DNA from: JADZEM01 sp046328125 | Lineage (GTDB): Bacteria > Chloroflexota > UBA6077 > JACCZL01 | NCBI GenBank assembly: GCA_046328125.1 | Contig: JAXLXF010000006.1 | Span: forward strand, 237,057 to 301,056 | DNA length: 64,000 nucleotides | Reading direction: 5' to 3' | Part shown: one piece after another, positions 10,106 through 19,541 of the stretch | How the letters are laid out: every line of letters starts with the position of its first letter | How positions within the stretch are numbered: position 1 is the first letter of the stretch | The notes under the pieces: generated by a model | Databases searched by the model: none | What the model saw: only the letters and a program-made list of their open reading frames with translations | What the model was told of the DNA's origin: nothing | Position numbers and translations under genes: made by a program

Positions 10106-13100
10106 GCACGACCGCACGGGCCAGGCCGCCCGCACGGATGAGGACGATCTCGCCCGCCTGCGCCGCGAGCTTGCGCTGGTCCGTCAGGAGCTCGGCGAGG
10201 CCCGCCAGGAATCGACAGCACTTCGCCAGGAGCGGGAGTCGTCCGCCTCGATCCTCCGCGCCATTGCCGCCGGGCCCACCGATCTGCTGTCCGTCATCCA
10301 ATCCATCGTGGACAGTGCTGCGACTCTCTGCCAGGCCCACAATGTCGGCGTGTTCCGGGTCGAGGGCGAGGAGCTGGTGTGGATGGCGAACTACCGTCGG
10401 GAGCCCGGCGGGATGATGATCGGGCACCGGGTCCCGCTCGATCCCCGGGTGGCGAGCGCCCGGGCAGTGCTCGAACGGCGCACCATCCACAGCCCCGACC
10501 ACGAGGCGGCCGTCGTTGCCGAGTATCCGCTCTCGGTGCGGATGCTGGAAGACCGCTCGAAGGAGCTCGGCGAGCTGGCGTACCGCATCCGGAGCGCGCT
10601 GCTGGTGCCGATGCTGGTTGGCGAGCGGGGGATCGGCGTGCTCGTCGTGTCGCGCACGGAGCTTCGGCCGTTCACGGACGCCGAGATTGCGCTGATGGAA
10701 GGCTACGCCGATCAGGCTGCGATCGCGATCGAGAACGCCCGACTGTTTCAGGAGCTCGGGCAGCGCAACGTCGAGCTCCTGGGCAGCAATCGGAGAACCG
10801 CCGAAGCGCTGGAGCATCAGACCGCGCTCACCGAGGTCTTGCGCGTCATCGCCGCCTCGCCGACGGACGTCCAGCGCGTGCTCGACGCCATCGTCGAGAC
10901 GGCCAGCAGACTCTGCCACAGCCAGGGCGCGGTGATCCAGCGCCAGCGACGGCGAGACGGCCGCCTCGCGGCGTGCGCCATGACCGGCCTGCCAGCCGAG
11001 ATTTTCATCCCATGCTACGGGCCTCAGTACTACGAGGCCCTGCCGGGGGACGAGTTGGACCGGCGGACGACGACGGGACTGGCCTTTCTTGACCGACGGA
11101 CCATCGTCGTCGACGACCTTGCGCACGCCGTGCTGACCGACCTCCCGGGCGATCGACGGATGTTCGCTCGCCTGCAGATGCGCTCGATGGTGGCCGTACC
11201 GCTCTTGCATCAGGGCGAGCCGATCGGCGTCCTGGCAGTGGGACGCAACGAGCCCAGGGGATTCACCCCGCGTGATGTCGCGTTGCTGGAGGCGTTCGCC
11301 GACCAGGCCGTCATCGCCATCGAGAACTCCCGCCTGTTCTCGGCGCTTGAGGAGAGCAACCAGCGGCTGACGACGGCACTGGAGCAGCAGACGGTCACGT
11401 CAGAGGTTCTGCGTGTCATCGCCTCCTCGCCCACCAGCTTGCATTCCGTGCTGGAGACCATCGCGGAGAGCGCCGCCAGGCTGTGCCTCGCACGCGACAC
11501 CCTGATCTTCCGGGGCACCGGCGACCAGATGGAGACCATCGCCGCATTCGGACCGACGGAGAAGCTGCCAACAGGGACGATGCTACCTCTCGATCGCGGG
11601 ACGCTGCCGGCGCGAGCCATCCTGGAGCGGCAGACCCTCCACATCGACGATGCGGCGGCACGGAGCGACGCAGAGTACCCGGAGGGGATGCAGATTCAGC
11701 GCCGCTACGGACACCGGACCTCGCTGGCGGCGCCTCTGCTGCGCAACGGCGTCCCGATCGGCGCGATCCTGGCGATCAGGTTCGAGGTCGATCCGTTCAC
11801 CGACGAGCAGATTCGCCTCCTCAACAGCTTCGCCGACCAGGCGGTCATCGCGTTGGAGAACGCTCGGCTCTTCGAAGCGCTCGAGCAGCGCAACGCCGAT
11901 CTGACCGAATCACTGGAGCAGCAGACGGCGACGGCCGAGGTCTTGCGCGTGATTGCATCGTCACCGACCGATCTGCGGGGCATCCTGACGACGCTCACCG
12001 AAAGCGCCATGCGCCTCTGCGAAGCCGACTCCGGCGCGTTGCAGCGCCTGGACGACGACCTGCTCGTGCCGGAAGCCGCTGCGCCGTCGTCCGTGTGGCA
12101 GACGCTCCAGGCTCGCACCAGCACGCTCGGCCCGCGCTCGCATCCGCCAAGGCCGACGACCTTCTCGGGCCGTGCCATTCTGGAGCGCCGCACCATCCAC
12201 GTCGAGGACGTGGTCGCCGCGATTCAGAGCGATTACCCTGACTCGGCGATGGCCTTCGCCGATTACGGCGGGCGTACTCACGTGTCCACCCCGCTGCTCA
12301 GCAAGGGCGTGCCGATCGGTGTCATCGCGCTCCAGCGGACCCTGCAACGCCCGTTCACCACGCGCCAGATCGCCTTGCTGGAGACGTTCGCCGATCAAGC
12401 GGTGATCGCCATTGAGAACGCCCGCCTGTTCGAGGAGCTCCAGGCGAGCAACCGCCGGCTGACGGAGGCCCTGGAGCAGCAGACCGCTCAGGCGGAGGTG
12501 CTGCGAGTTGTCGCGGCCGCCCCGACCGACCTGGCGACGGTGCTGCAATCGGTGGTGGGCGCGGCTGTCCGCCTATGCGAGGCCGAGGGTGGCGCCATTG
12601 CCCAGGTCCGCGAAACCGACGGGCGACTCGCATCGCGAGCCAACGCGGGCAACATCCTGGCGCACGCGGCCACCCTGTACGAGGACTCGTTCCGCCAGTC
12701 CGTCGGCATCGCCGCGACCAGGGAATCGATACTCGGGCGTGCCTTGCTCGATGCCCGGACCGTTCATGTCCACGACATGCTCCAGGCCGTCGAGGACGAG
12801 TATCCGGACTCGCGGCACTCGCGGGCGCTCTACGACACGCGAACGGAGCTCGTGATCCCGCTGATCCGATCCGGTGCTTCGATCGGCGTGATCGCGCTGG
12901 TACGGACCGAGGTCCGACCGTTCACCGAGCGCCAGATCGCGCTGGTGCAGACGTTTGCCGATCAGGCGGTCATCGCGATCGAGCACGCCCGCCTATTCGA
13001 GGAGCTCGAACAGCGCAACGCCCAGCTCTTGGATCGCACAACTGAGCTGACGCATTCCCTGGAGCAGCAAACCGCGCTGGCCGAGGTACTGCGGGTGATC

Positions 13101-15986
13101 GCTTCCTCACCGAGTGACCAGGCAAAGGTGCTTGAAACAATCGCCGATGCGGCCATGCGCCTGACCGGGTCAGATGGCGCATCGATCAACCAGGCGTTCG
13201 GCGACGTGTACGGCAGCGCGGCAGCAGCAGGAGCCACGGTGTCGGCCTTCGAGCATGCACGCGGCGTCGGATTGCAGCGACCCCCGGTCTCTAGATCGAC
13301 GATCACTGGACGGGTGTTGATTGACAAGCAAACGATCCACGTGGCCGACATGGCTTCGGCTGTCGAATTGGAGTTTCCCGACTCCCGGCCAGTCTTCGAG
13401 GCCATGCACATGCAGGCCCAGATCGCGTTGCCACTGTTGCGAGATGATGAGGCGATTGGCGCGCTCGCGGTGCAGCGTTTCATGCCACGGCCGTTCACCG
13501 AGCGCGAGATCGCCCTACTGGAGATCTTCGCGGACCAGGCGGTCATCGCCATCGACAACGCCCGCCTCTTCCAGGAGTTGGAGCAGCGCAACGCCGACCT
13601 TCGACTCGCGTTAGAGCATCAGACCTCGACCGGCGAAGTGCTTCGGGTGATTGCATCGTCGCCGACGAATGTTGAGGCAGCGCTGGAGGCGATCCTGGAG
13701 ACCGCCGCCCGCCTGTGCGACGCCCAGGGCGGCACCATCACCCAGGTTCGCGAGACGGATGGCCACCTGGCGCAGCGTGCGACCTACGGCGTGACGAAGC
13801 GTGACGACGTCGGCCGATTCGGCGATCCGTTTCTTGAGGCGCCAGGTGTGCCCGCCACCCGGGCGTCGTCGGCCGGACACTGCCTCGTCGAGTCTCGAAC
13901 GATTCGGGTGGACGACCTCCTCGAAAAGGTCGACACGGAGTACCCCGGGTCCCGGATCTCCCGGGCGCTCTATGGCTATCGGTCAGTCGTGAACGTCCCG
14001 CTGCGCGGGCATGACAGGACGATCGGTGTCATCTCGTTGTTCCGCCAGGAAGTGCGGCCCTTCAGCGACCGCCACGTCGAACTGCTGGAGACGTTCGCCG
14101 ACCAGTCCGTGATCGCCATCGAGAACGCCCGCCTGTTCGAGGAGCTTCAGGACCGGACGACAGCGCTGACCGAATCGCTGGAGCAGCAGACGGCGCTGGC
14201 CGACGTGCTGCGCGTCATCGCCTCATCGCCGACCGATCTGACGGGCGTCCTTCAGGCGATTGTCGACACGGCGGGCCGCATCTGTGAGGCCGATATCGCG
14301 GTAGCCTCGCGGTTCGATGATGGTCGCACAACACTCTACGCGTACGCCGGCAACGTGTCGACCGAATTCATCGATCTCGTCTCGAACCACCCGATTCCGG
14401 CGAGCCGCGCCTCGGTCTATGGGCGCGTGATCGAACGCCAGGCCGTGGTTCACATCGTCGACGTACTGGCCGATCCGGAGTACGGCTTCAGTCGGGCCCA
14501 ACAGCTCGCCGGCTATCGGACGGCGCTGGGCGCGCCGATGCTGCGCGACGGGCGTCTCATCGGGACAATCACCGTGTTCCGGACGACCGTTCGATCGTTC
14601 ACGGACCAGCAGATCGCGCTGCTCCAGGTGTTCGCCGATCAGGCGGTGATCGCCATCGAGAATGCCCGGCTGTTCGCGGAACTGCAGGACCGAACGGAAC
14701 GGCTCTCGCGCTCGGTGGCCGAGCTGCACGCACTCGGCGAGGTCGGGCAGGCCGTGTCGTCCTCGCTCGACTTGCAAGAGGTGCTCAGCACCATCGTGGC
14801 AAATGCGACGCGGCTGTCGGGCTCCGATGCCGGAACGCTGTACGAGTACGATGAGACGGCACAGACGCTCGTGCCGTCCGGACCGCTGCCGATTCGTAGC
14901 CCGGGCCCGAACGACGCCGAGCTGACGCGGTCCGTCCAGAGTCGCCCGATCCGACTGGGCCAGGGCGCCGTCGGGCGGGCGGTCGCCGAGCGCGGGGCGG
15001 TCGAGATCCCCAATATACTCGTGCCCGGCGCTTACGACAGCCCCGTTCGGGACTCGCTCGTCGAGGCCGGCTACCGGTCGCTGCTGGCTGTTCCGTTCCT
15101 GCGGCAGGATCAGCCGCTCGGCGCGCTCGTGGTGGTGCGCAGGTCCCCCGGACAGTTCTCGCCCGAGGTGATCGGCCTGCTCCAGACGTTCGCCGGGCAG
15201 TGCGCGCTCGCGATCCATAACGCCCGGCTGTATCAGCAGCTCGAGATTCAGGGGCGGGCACTCGCAGACGCCTCGCAGCACAAGTCGCAGTTCCTGGCGA
15301 ACATGAGCCATGAGCTACGGACGCCGCTCAACGCCATCATCGGGTACTCCGAAATGCTCCAGGAAGAGGCCGAGGAGATGGGTGAGCAGGCGTTCATCCC
15401 CGACCTCCAGAAGGTAAACGCCGCCGGCAAGCACCTGCTCGGCCTCATCAACGACATCCTCGATCTCTCGAAGATCGAAGCCGGGCGAATGGACCTGTAC
15501 CTGGAGACGTTCGATGTCGGTCAACTGGTCCGGGACGTGGAGGCCATCGTGCAGCCGCTCGTGGAGAAGAACCACAATACCCTGATGGTGTCCTGCCCGG
15601 ACGACATCGGCACGATGCACGCCGACCAGACCAAGCTGCGGCAGGCACTTTTCAACCTGCTCTCGAACGCCGCGAAGTTCACGAAGCACGGCTCCCTCTG
15701 TCTAGTTGCCACCTGTGAGTCTAGCGAGTGGATCACATTCACGGTGAGCGACACCGGCATCGGGATGACCGAGGCGCAAATGGGCCGGCTCTTCGAAGCG
15801 TTCGCGCAGGCCGAGGCCAGCACACGGAGCACGTACGGCGGGACTGGCCTCGGCCTGGCAATCAGTCGTCACTTCTGCCGGTTGATGGGTGGCAACCTGA
15901 CAGTCGAAAGCGTCTATGGCCAGGGCTCTACATTTGTGGTTCGGTTGCCGGCCCGAGTCGAAGATGTAGGTCAGTGGCAGCATTGA
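10098..15986 (+). CDS. multi-GAF sensor histidine kinase, 9 GAF domains (HK3)
   Basis: 1962 residues. ATG 10098 overlaps the HK2 stop by 8 bases (ATGCGTGA), with GGAG at 10087-10090. Nine GAF domains end near residues 216, 414, 591, 777, 967, 1158, 1347, 1526 and 1711; HisKA (MSHELRTPLN, His1738) and HATPase_c (DTGIGM, GGTGLGLAI) are intact. GAF7 is closer to GAF6 of HK1 (both have GGTITQ, APGVPATR and VVNVPLRG) than to its own neighbours, evidence that domains have moved between the three genes. Last gene of the operon; no response-regulator gene follows, so the phosphoryl acceptor must be elsewhere. Confidence 0.92.
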   Translation: MREHDRTGQAARTDEDDLARLRRELALVRQELGEARQESTALRQERESSASILRAIAAGPTDLLSVIQSIVDSAATLCQAHNVGVFRVEGEELVWMANYRREPGGMMIGHRVPLDPRVASARAVLERRTIHSPDHEAAVVAEYPLSVRMLEDRSKELGELAYRIRSALLVPMLVGERGIGVLVVSRTELRPFTDAEIALMEGYADQAAIAIENARLFQELGQRNVELLGSNRRTAEALEHQTALTEVLRVIAASPTDVQRVLDAIVETASRLCHSQGAVIQRQRRRDGRLAACAMTGLPAEIFIPCYGPQYYEALPGDELDRRTTTGLAFLDRRTIVVDDLAHAVLTDLPGDRRMFARLQMRSMVAVPLLHQGEPIGVLAVGRNEPRGFTPRDVALLEAFADQAVIAIENSRLFSALEESNQRLTTALEQQTVTSEVLRVIASSPTSLHSVLETIAESAARLCLARDTLIFRGTGDQMETIAAFGPTEKLPTGTMLPLDRGTLPARAILERQTLHIDDAAARSDAEYPEGMQIQRRYGHRTSLAAPLLRNGVPIGAILAIRFEVDPFTDEQIRLLNSFADQAVIALENARLFEALEQRNADLTESLEQQTATAEVLRVIASSPTDLRGILTTLTESAMRLCEADSGALQRLDDDLLVPEAAAPSSVWQTLQARTSTLGPRSHPPRPTTFSGRAILERRTIHVEDVVAAIQSDYPDSAMAFADYGGRTHVSTPLLSKGVPIGVIALQRTLQRPFTTRQIALLETFADQAVIAIENARLFEELQASNRRLTEALEQQTAQAEVLRVVAAAPTDLATVLQSVVGAAVRLCEAEGGAIAQVRETDGRLASRANAGNILAHAATLYEDSFRQSVGIAATRESILGRALLDARTVHVHDMLQAVEDEYPDSRHSRALYDTRTELVIPLIRSGASIGVIALVRTEVRPFTERQIALVQTFADQAVIAIEHARLFEELEQRNAQLLDRTTELTHSLEQQTALAEVLRVIASSPSDQAKVLETIADAAMRLTGSDGASINQAFGDVYGSAAAAGATVSAFEHARGVGLQRPPVSRSTITGRVLIDKQTIHVADMASAVELEFPDSRPVFEAMHMQAQIALPLLRDDEAIGALAVQRFMPRPFTEREIALLEIFADQAVIAIDNARLFQELEQRNADLRLALEHQTSTGEVLRVIASSPTNVEAALEAILETAARLCDAQGGTITQVRETDGHLAQRATYGVTKRDDVGRFGDPFLEAPGVPATRASSAGHCLVESRTIRVDDLLEKVDTEYPGSRISRALYGYRSVVNVPLRGHDRTIGVISLFRQEVRPFSDRHVELLETFADQSVIAIENARLFEELQDRTTALTESLEQQTALADVLRVIASSPTDLTGVLQAIVDTAGRICEADIAVASRFDDGRTTLYAYAGNVSTEFIDLVSNHPIPASRASVYGRVIERQAVVHIVDVLADPEYGFSRAQQLAGYRTALGAPMLRDGRLIGTITVFRTTVRSFTDQQIALLQVFADQAVIAIENARLFAELQDRTERLSRSVAELHALGEVGQAVSSSLDLQEVLSTIVANATRLSGSDAGTLYEYDETAQTLVPSGPLPIRSPGPNDAELTRSVQSRPIRLGQGAVGRAVAERGAVEIPNILVPGAYDSPVRDSLVEAGYRSLLAVPFLRQDQPLGALVVVRRSPGQFSPEVIGLLQTFAGQCALAIHNARLYQQLEIQGRALADASQHKSQFLANMSHELRTPLNAIIGYSEMLQEEAEEMGEQAFIPDLQKVNAAGKHLLGLINDILDLSKIEAGRMDLYLETFDVGQLVRDVEAIVQPLVEKNHNTLMVSCPDDIGTMHADQTKLRQALFNLLSNAAKFTKHGSLCLVATCESSEWITFTVSDTGIGMTEAQMGRLFEAFAQAEASTRSTYGGTGLGLAISRHFCRLMGGNLTVESVYGQGSTFVVRLPARVEDVGQWQH

Positions 15987-16046
15987 TGGCAAAGCATGAC
16001 CGGCAGCAAGACAACACTCCCGCCGATGGGTTCTCAGGCACCGACC

Positions 16047-16070
16047 TGACAACAGTTTTGACAACAGTTT
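16047..16070 (+). repeat. tandem 12-base direct repeat
   Basis: TGACAACAGTTT occurs twice, head to tail, 60 bases after the HK3 stop codon. No gene uses it; it is at the start of a roughly 1-kb stretch (15987-17026) that holds only a gene remnant and the left end of an insertion sequence. Confidence 0.8.
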
Positions 16071-16406
16071 GCGCGGTACGGAGCGAACATCTGCGGACGT
16101 CCACGATCGATTTTCCTTCGAGCGATCGTGACGTCCTATCCACGTGGGAGCGCCCTCCCAAGGCGGAGATCAGAGGTCAAATCGCCCTGAAGGCACGATC
16201 CACGCTCAGCGCGGGCCGGGGAGGCGTAGCTGCGGAGGATCGCATCGCGCTCGGCGCAACTACTCACCTTGCCGGTACGGCTGGCGGCTCCGTCCTTCGA
16301 GTCGTGTGCGCAGACCGACATGGGTAGGTGTGTAGTAACCGCTCGGCGTAAGGCACGGCCGCTTCCGGAGGCTTTGAGGCCTCGCGGCCCGCCCCAGACT
16401 GTTTGG

Positions 16407-16574
16407 CCACGGCGCCCACATGGAGATCATCAGGCGGGCGCGGATGCCGGTACGGTCGAGGGTCGCTATCAGGCCGAGCGCCGCGAGATCCTTGATCGCG
16501 TGCGGTTGCGGACTCACGCCGACGCCGAACTCGCGCACCTCCGAGGCTTGCTCGAAGACCTCGCTCTCGATGCT
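16407..16574 (-). pseudogene. remnant of an FAD-dependent monooxygenase
   Basis: The minus-strand translation reads SIESEVFEQASEVREFG followed by VGVSPQPHAIKDLAALGL and a short IATLDRTGIRARLMI stretch. This is the typical segment after the Rossmann GxGxxG of salicylate-hydroxylase-type flavoprotein monooxygenases (VFEQ...REVGAGI...PNA...L..LGL). The dinucleotide-binding start, the GD motif and the substrate domain are all missing. An open frame continues on both sides (16260-16655) but without family sequence. I read it as a decayed fragment, not a gene. Confidence 0.6.
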
Positions 16575-16929
16575 GACCACGTGCGATGTCGCCGCCAGCG
16601 TCAGCCTGCCACTACCGACCTCGCGATCACGATCCTCATCGGCGCACACACCCATTGATGATCACTGTACTCAGCGGTCGTTGGTGCACTGGTCGAGCCG
16701 GTCGCCACGGTGTTGAAGCTGCTTATCGCACCGGCGAGTATCGGCCGTGCACGTCCTGAGCGGAGAACCTCCCAGAGCGAACCTCCCCATCCAATGTGAA
16801 TCGGGGTTTCACTGTAGGGAGTTCACGTTTCTACCTTGGCGGAATCACTCGGGGGTTCGGGGCTTACCTCCTCTCCTCCTCTCAAAACCTCTACTGACTA
16901 TCGGCAGGGCTTTGCGGGCCCCTATCTAG

Positions 16930-18442
16930 GCTCGACTTCCGCCAATTTGGAGGCGAAGCGGCGGTAAGTTGACGGAACATGGCCCCCTCGTAGACCCTGG
17001 AAGTGTCAGCGACCAGGGAGGGGGCCATGCCCGACATCATCTTACCGAGCACGTTCGTGGGGCTGCTCGTAGCGTTCGAGCCGTGCTTCACGGCGCCGAG
17101 CTACCGGACGTTCGGCCTGCTGATGGCTGGCTGGATTCACTGCCACGGGCGGCGGACGATCACGGCGGTGGCGGTGGCATCGGGCGGGGTCGAGGGGTGC
17201 CACATCTCGGTGTTCCATCGGTTCTTCAGCCGGGCGACGTGGAGCCTGGATGCGCTGGGGCAGGTGGTCTTCCGCCTGGCGGTCTGCTGGATCCCCGCCG
17301 ACCAGCCGCTCTTCATCCTGGTTGATGACACGCTGGCGCGCAAGACGGGGAAGGGGGTCAGTCTGGCGACCATGCACCACGACCCGTTGTTGTCGAGCGC
17401 GCGCAAGCCGTTCTGCAGCTTCGGACACGTCTGGGTGGTGCTGGCCCTGTGGGCGCCGCTGCCGATGGGTGGGAGCCGCGGGTTCGCCCTGCCACTGCTG
17501 TTCCGACTGTATGTTGGGGCGAAGCGCGGCGGCACCAAGGACGCGCCGGGCCGCCTGCGACGCGGGACCCGGCAGCAAGCCGCCGAGCAGGCACATGCCG
17601 AGCACCCGCGCCCGACCAAGCTGGCGCTCGCCCGCGAGCTGCTCGCCCAGGTGGCCGGCTGGGCCGACGGTCGGACCGTCTACGCCGTCGTCGACAGCGC
17701 CTACGCGGCCCGCCCACTCCTGGAAGGCCGGCCGGCCAACGTCCACATCCTCAGCCGCCTCCGTCCGGACGCGGCGCTGTGGGCACGACCGGGCCGCCGC
17801 CGACCGGGGCAGCGTGGGCGACCACGCCGCAAGGGCCACCGGCTCCCGACCCCGAAGGCGATGGCCGCGACCCGCCGACGCTGGGACGCGCTGCGGGTCA
17901 CCCTCTATGGACGCCAGGTCGCCCCGCTCGTCTTCGGCTGCACGGCCCTCTGGTATGGCGCCCTGCGCGACCAGCCGGTCCGGATCGTCATCGTCCGGGA
18001 CCCCAGCGGCCGACGCCGCGACGAGGCGTTCTTCTGCACCGACCTCGCCGTCGAGCACGCCTTCATCCTCGAAGGCTACGCTCGGAGGTGGACCATCGAG
18101 GTGGCGTTCCACGACCAGAAGCAGCTCCTCGGCTTCGAAGATCCCCAGAACCAGACCGCGACCGCCGTTGCTCGCACTGCCCCGCTGGCCAGCATCGTCT
18201 ACGACCTCGTCCTGCTCTGGTACGCCGCACGTCTCCAGCAAGGCCATGCCACTGGCTGGACGGTCCGGCCCTGGTACCGTTCCAAGTCCACCCCGTCCTT
18301 CCTCGACATGCTCACCGCCGTCCGCCACGACTCCTGGTCCGTCCACTTTTCGAACCCGCCGTCACCTCCACCAGTCGCTCAGAACTCCTCCGCGCTCTGC
18401 CATCATCCTGGACACGTCGCGGCATAAGGGCGGAAGTCGAGT
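16930..18442 (+). mobile_element. IS701-like insertion sequence with CTAG target duplication
   Basis: The element is bounded by inverted ends GCTCGACTTCCGCC (16930-16943) and, on the other strand, ACTCGACTTCCGCC (18429-18442), 13 of 14 identical. CTAG flanks it directly on both sides (16926-16929 and 18443-18446), which fits the four-base YTAR-type target duplication I recall for the IS701 family. It carries one transposase gene. The intact ends, duplication and open frame suggest fairly recent insertion. Confidence 0.8.
17027..18427 (+). CDS. IS701-family-like DDE transposase
   Basis: 466 residues. ATG 17027 is preceded by AGGGAGGGGG (17015-17024); an in-frame GTG at 17003 lacks a site. Putative acidic catalytic residues are visible in LVDDTLARKTGKG (first Asp), VVDSAYAARPLLE (second Asp) and RRWTIEVAFHDQKQLLGFED (Glu), the layout of the DDE_5/IS701 and wider IS4-like transposases. 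The gene fills the element and ends 15 bases before its right inverted repeat. No frameshift is seen, so it is probably functional. Confidence 0.85.
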   Translation: MPDIILPSTFVGLLVAFEPCFTAPSYRTFGLLMAGWIHCHGRRTITAVAVASGGVEGCHISVFHRFFSRATWSLDALGQVVFRLAVCWIPADQPLFILVDDTLARKTGKGVSLATMHHDPLLSSARKPFCSFGHVWVVLALWAPLPMGGSRGFALPLLFRLYVGAKRGGTKDAPGRLRRGTRQQAAEQAHAEHPRPTKLALARELLAQVAGWADGRTVYAVVDSAYAARPLLEGRPANVHILSRLRPDAALWARPGRRRPGQRGRPRRKGHRLPTPKAMAATRRRWDALRVTLYGRQVAPLVFGCTALWYGALRDQPVRIVIVRDPSGRRRDEAFFCTDLAVEHAFILEGYARRWTIEVAFHDQKQLLGFEDPQNQTATAVARTAPLASIVYDLVLLWYAARLQQGHATGWTVRPWYRSKSTPSFLDMLTAVRHDSWSVHFSNPPSPPPVAQNSSALCHHPGHVAA

Positions 18443-18655
18443 CTAGGCCCCTAATGGCACACAAGCTCGTACACACAGCCACGAACTCGCACGGACATTT
18501 GCGACTTCCTACCAGATACACGGAAGACATACGCAGCCGTCCACGGACGGTCCTTGCGGGACTGGAACACCGACGCTCGCGCCGGACGCCGTCATGCCTG
18601 CCCGAATCAGGTCACGCCGCCGTGGCCTGGCTCACGGCGGCGTGGCCGATCCGCG

Positions 18656-18883
18656 TCAGCCAATCCTCGCGGCAACGGGCACCGGGGCGAGACCTTTGTC
18701 GTTCAGCCCGGCGAGCCAGCGGGTGACCGGGTCGCCGAAGAGGGTGCCATTCAGCCGTCCGTCTAGCCCCCAGACCAGGCCGGCCGCCGAGAGGAAGAAC
18801 ACGATCGCTGCCAGCACGAACAGGCGGTCGACTGAGCCGCCGTTCGAGAGGAGGCCATGTAAGCGGGCCCGGAATTCTTGACT
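18656..18883 (-). pseudogene. fragment encoding one membrane segment
   Basis: An open frame without a plausible start codon translates to a hydrophobic helix (LFVLAAIVFFLSAAGLVWGL) followed by DGRLNGTLFGDP and TRWLAGLND. The helix and flanking residues look like real protein rather than a shadow, but an in-frame stop lies just upstream and no full gene can be drawn. Family not recognised. Confidence 0.3.
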
Positions 18884-18965
18884 TCACACTCGCCAGACAG
18901 GCGCGACCAATCTGCGCGCCATCTCAGATATCCACTCGAGGTGAAGAGCTCTGAACATGGCACGT

Positions 18966-19015
18966 TGGTGGACCTGAGCGGAATCGGACCCGGGACCGCT
19001 TCCATACCACGGAAG
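18966..19015 (-). other. tRNA 3'-half-like fragment, anticodon loop reading GGT
   Basis: Read on the minus strand it shows a 17-base anticodon-type arm (CTTCC, loop GTGGTAT, GGAAG), then a degenerate T arm and AGGTCCACCA at the 3' end. The acceptor 5' strand and D arm are absent, so it is not a working tRNA. The same 3' end recurs at 19117 and 49469. Confidence 0.5.
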
Positions 19016-19077
19016 AGGTCGTTTCGCAATAGTGCGACGTAAGAATTGACCCTTGCCGTCTACCTTGCGGCCCCACT

Positions 19078-19103
19078 CGAAGAAAAACGCCCCGAAGGGC
19101 GTT
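19078..19103 (-). terminator. Rho-independent terminator after the tRNA fragment
   Basis: On the minus strand AACGCCC, a TTCG loop and GGGCGTT form a perfect 7-base-pair stem followed by a T-rich run. It lies just beyond the tRNA-Ala 3' end, as expected for the terminator of an original tRNA gene. Confidence 0.8.
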
Positions 19104-19116
19104 CAGTCTGTCGCAC

Positions 19117-19165
19117 TGGTGGACCCGAGGGGAATCGAACCCCTGACCTCTTCCACGCCAAGGAA
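19117..19165 (-). other. tRNA-Ala(GGC) 3' half, copy 1
   Basis: On the minus strand: anticodon arm TTCC-TTGGCGT-GGAA (anticodon GGC), T arm CAGGGGTTCGATTCCCCT and an acceptor end with CCA. The acceptor 5' strand and D arm are missing, so this is a fragment. Loss of the 5' part with a kept 3' half and terminator is what integration into a tRNA gene leaves behind. Confidence 0.75.
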
Positions 19166-19273
19166 TCTACCGCGGGCAAGGGGGTTTGCACTATCTCGGC
19201 GGCGTTCGTCCGCGATCCGCTGCCATGGAAGCCGCGCCGGGACTCCAGGCTGCAAGAGGAGTTTAGGCCACTT

Positions 19274-19288
19274 TTGCCTGCCAGGCAA
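19274..19288. repeat. palindrome TTGCCTGCCAGGCAA, copy 1
   Basis: Perfect inverted repeat with a single central base, at the end of the long direct repeat. Identical at 49627-49641 and nearly so at 49232-49246 (TTGCCTAGCAGGCAA), each followed by a CCCAG-like tail. Confidence 0.7.
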
Positions 19289-19541
19289 TTCCCAGAGGTG
19301 CTCCGGATCCGCGATGATGGACGGTTGTCTGCACTCGAGCCCACTCATCGACGCGATCCAATGCGGAGGCCCTGCATGAGGCAGTCGGGAGACCGATGAC
19401 TCCGGTTGAACGGGTCGGCCCCGCTAGCGTCGTGATCCGAGCCGGGCTCCCAGCGGCGGAATACGAGGCTGCATAGGCGATCGGCCGCAGCTCAACGATG
19501 AGGCAGGCCGTCACACATGTCCTGGAGTCTTCGCCCGCGGG

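Larger units (their letters stand above)
19048..19300. repeat. long direct repeat, copy 1 (tRNA-Ala 3' half plus flank)
   Basis: About 250 bases align, in the same orientation, with about 49405-49651: a minus-strand terminator, a tRNA-Ala 3' half, a block around CGATCCGCTGCCATGGAAGC and a closing TTGCCTGCCAGGCAA palindrome. Copies differ at scattered positions. Together they bracket about 30 kb. Extents are estimated by eye. Confidence 0.75.

Noticed and set aside
17042..18346. Long minus-strand frame opposite the transposase
   Set aside because: Shadow frame; the plus frame has catalytic motifs, ribosome-binding site and fits the element ends.
18594..18881. Plus-strand 95-codon frame after the insertion sequence
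   Set aside because: No ribosome-binding site or homology; the opposite strand reads more like protein (membrane segment).
18966..19165. Intact tRNA genes
   Set aside because: Only the anticodon arm, T arm and 3' acceptor strand are present; the D arm and 5' acceptor strand are missing in all three copies.
19053..19400. Open frames across the tRNA fragment (RGSIP/RGIEP-type peptides), also at 49300-49874
   Set aside because: Such peptides are the usual translation of tRNA T-arm sequence; no start site or homology supports a gene.
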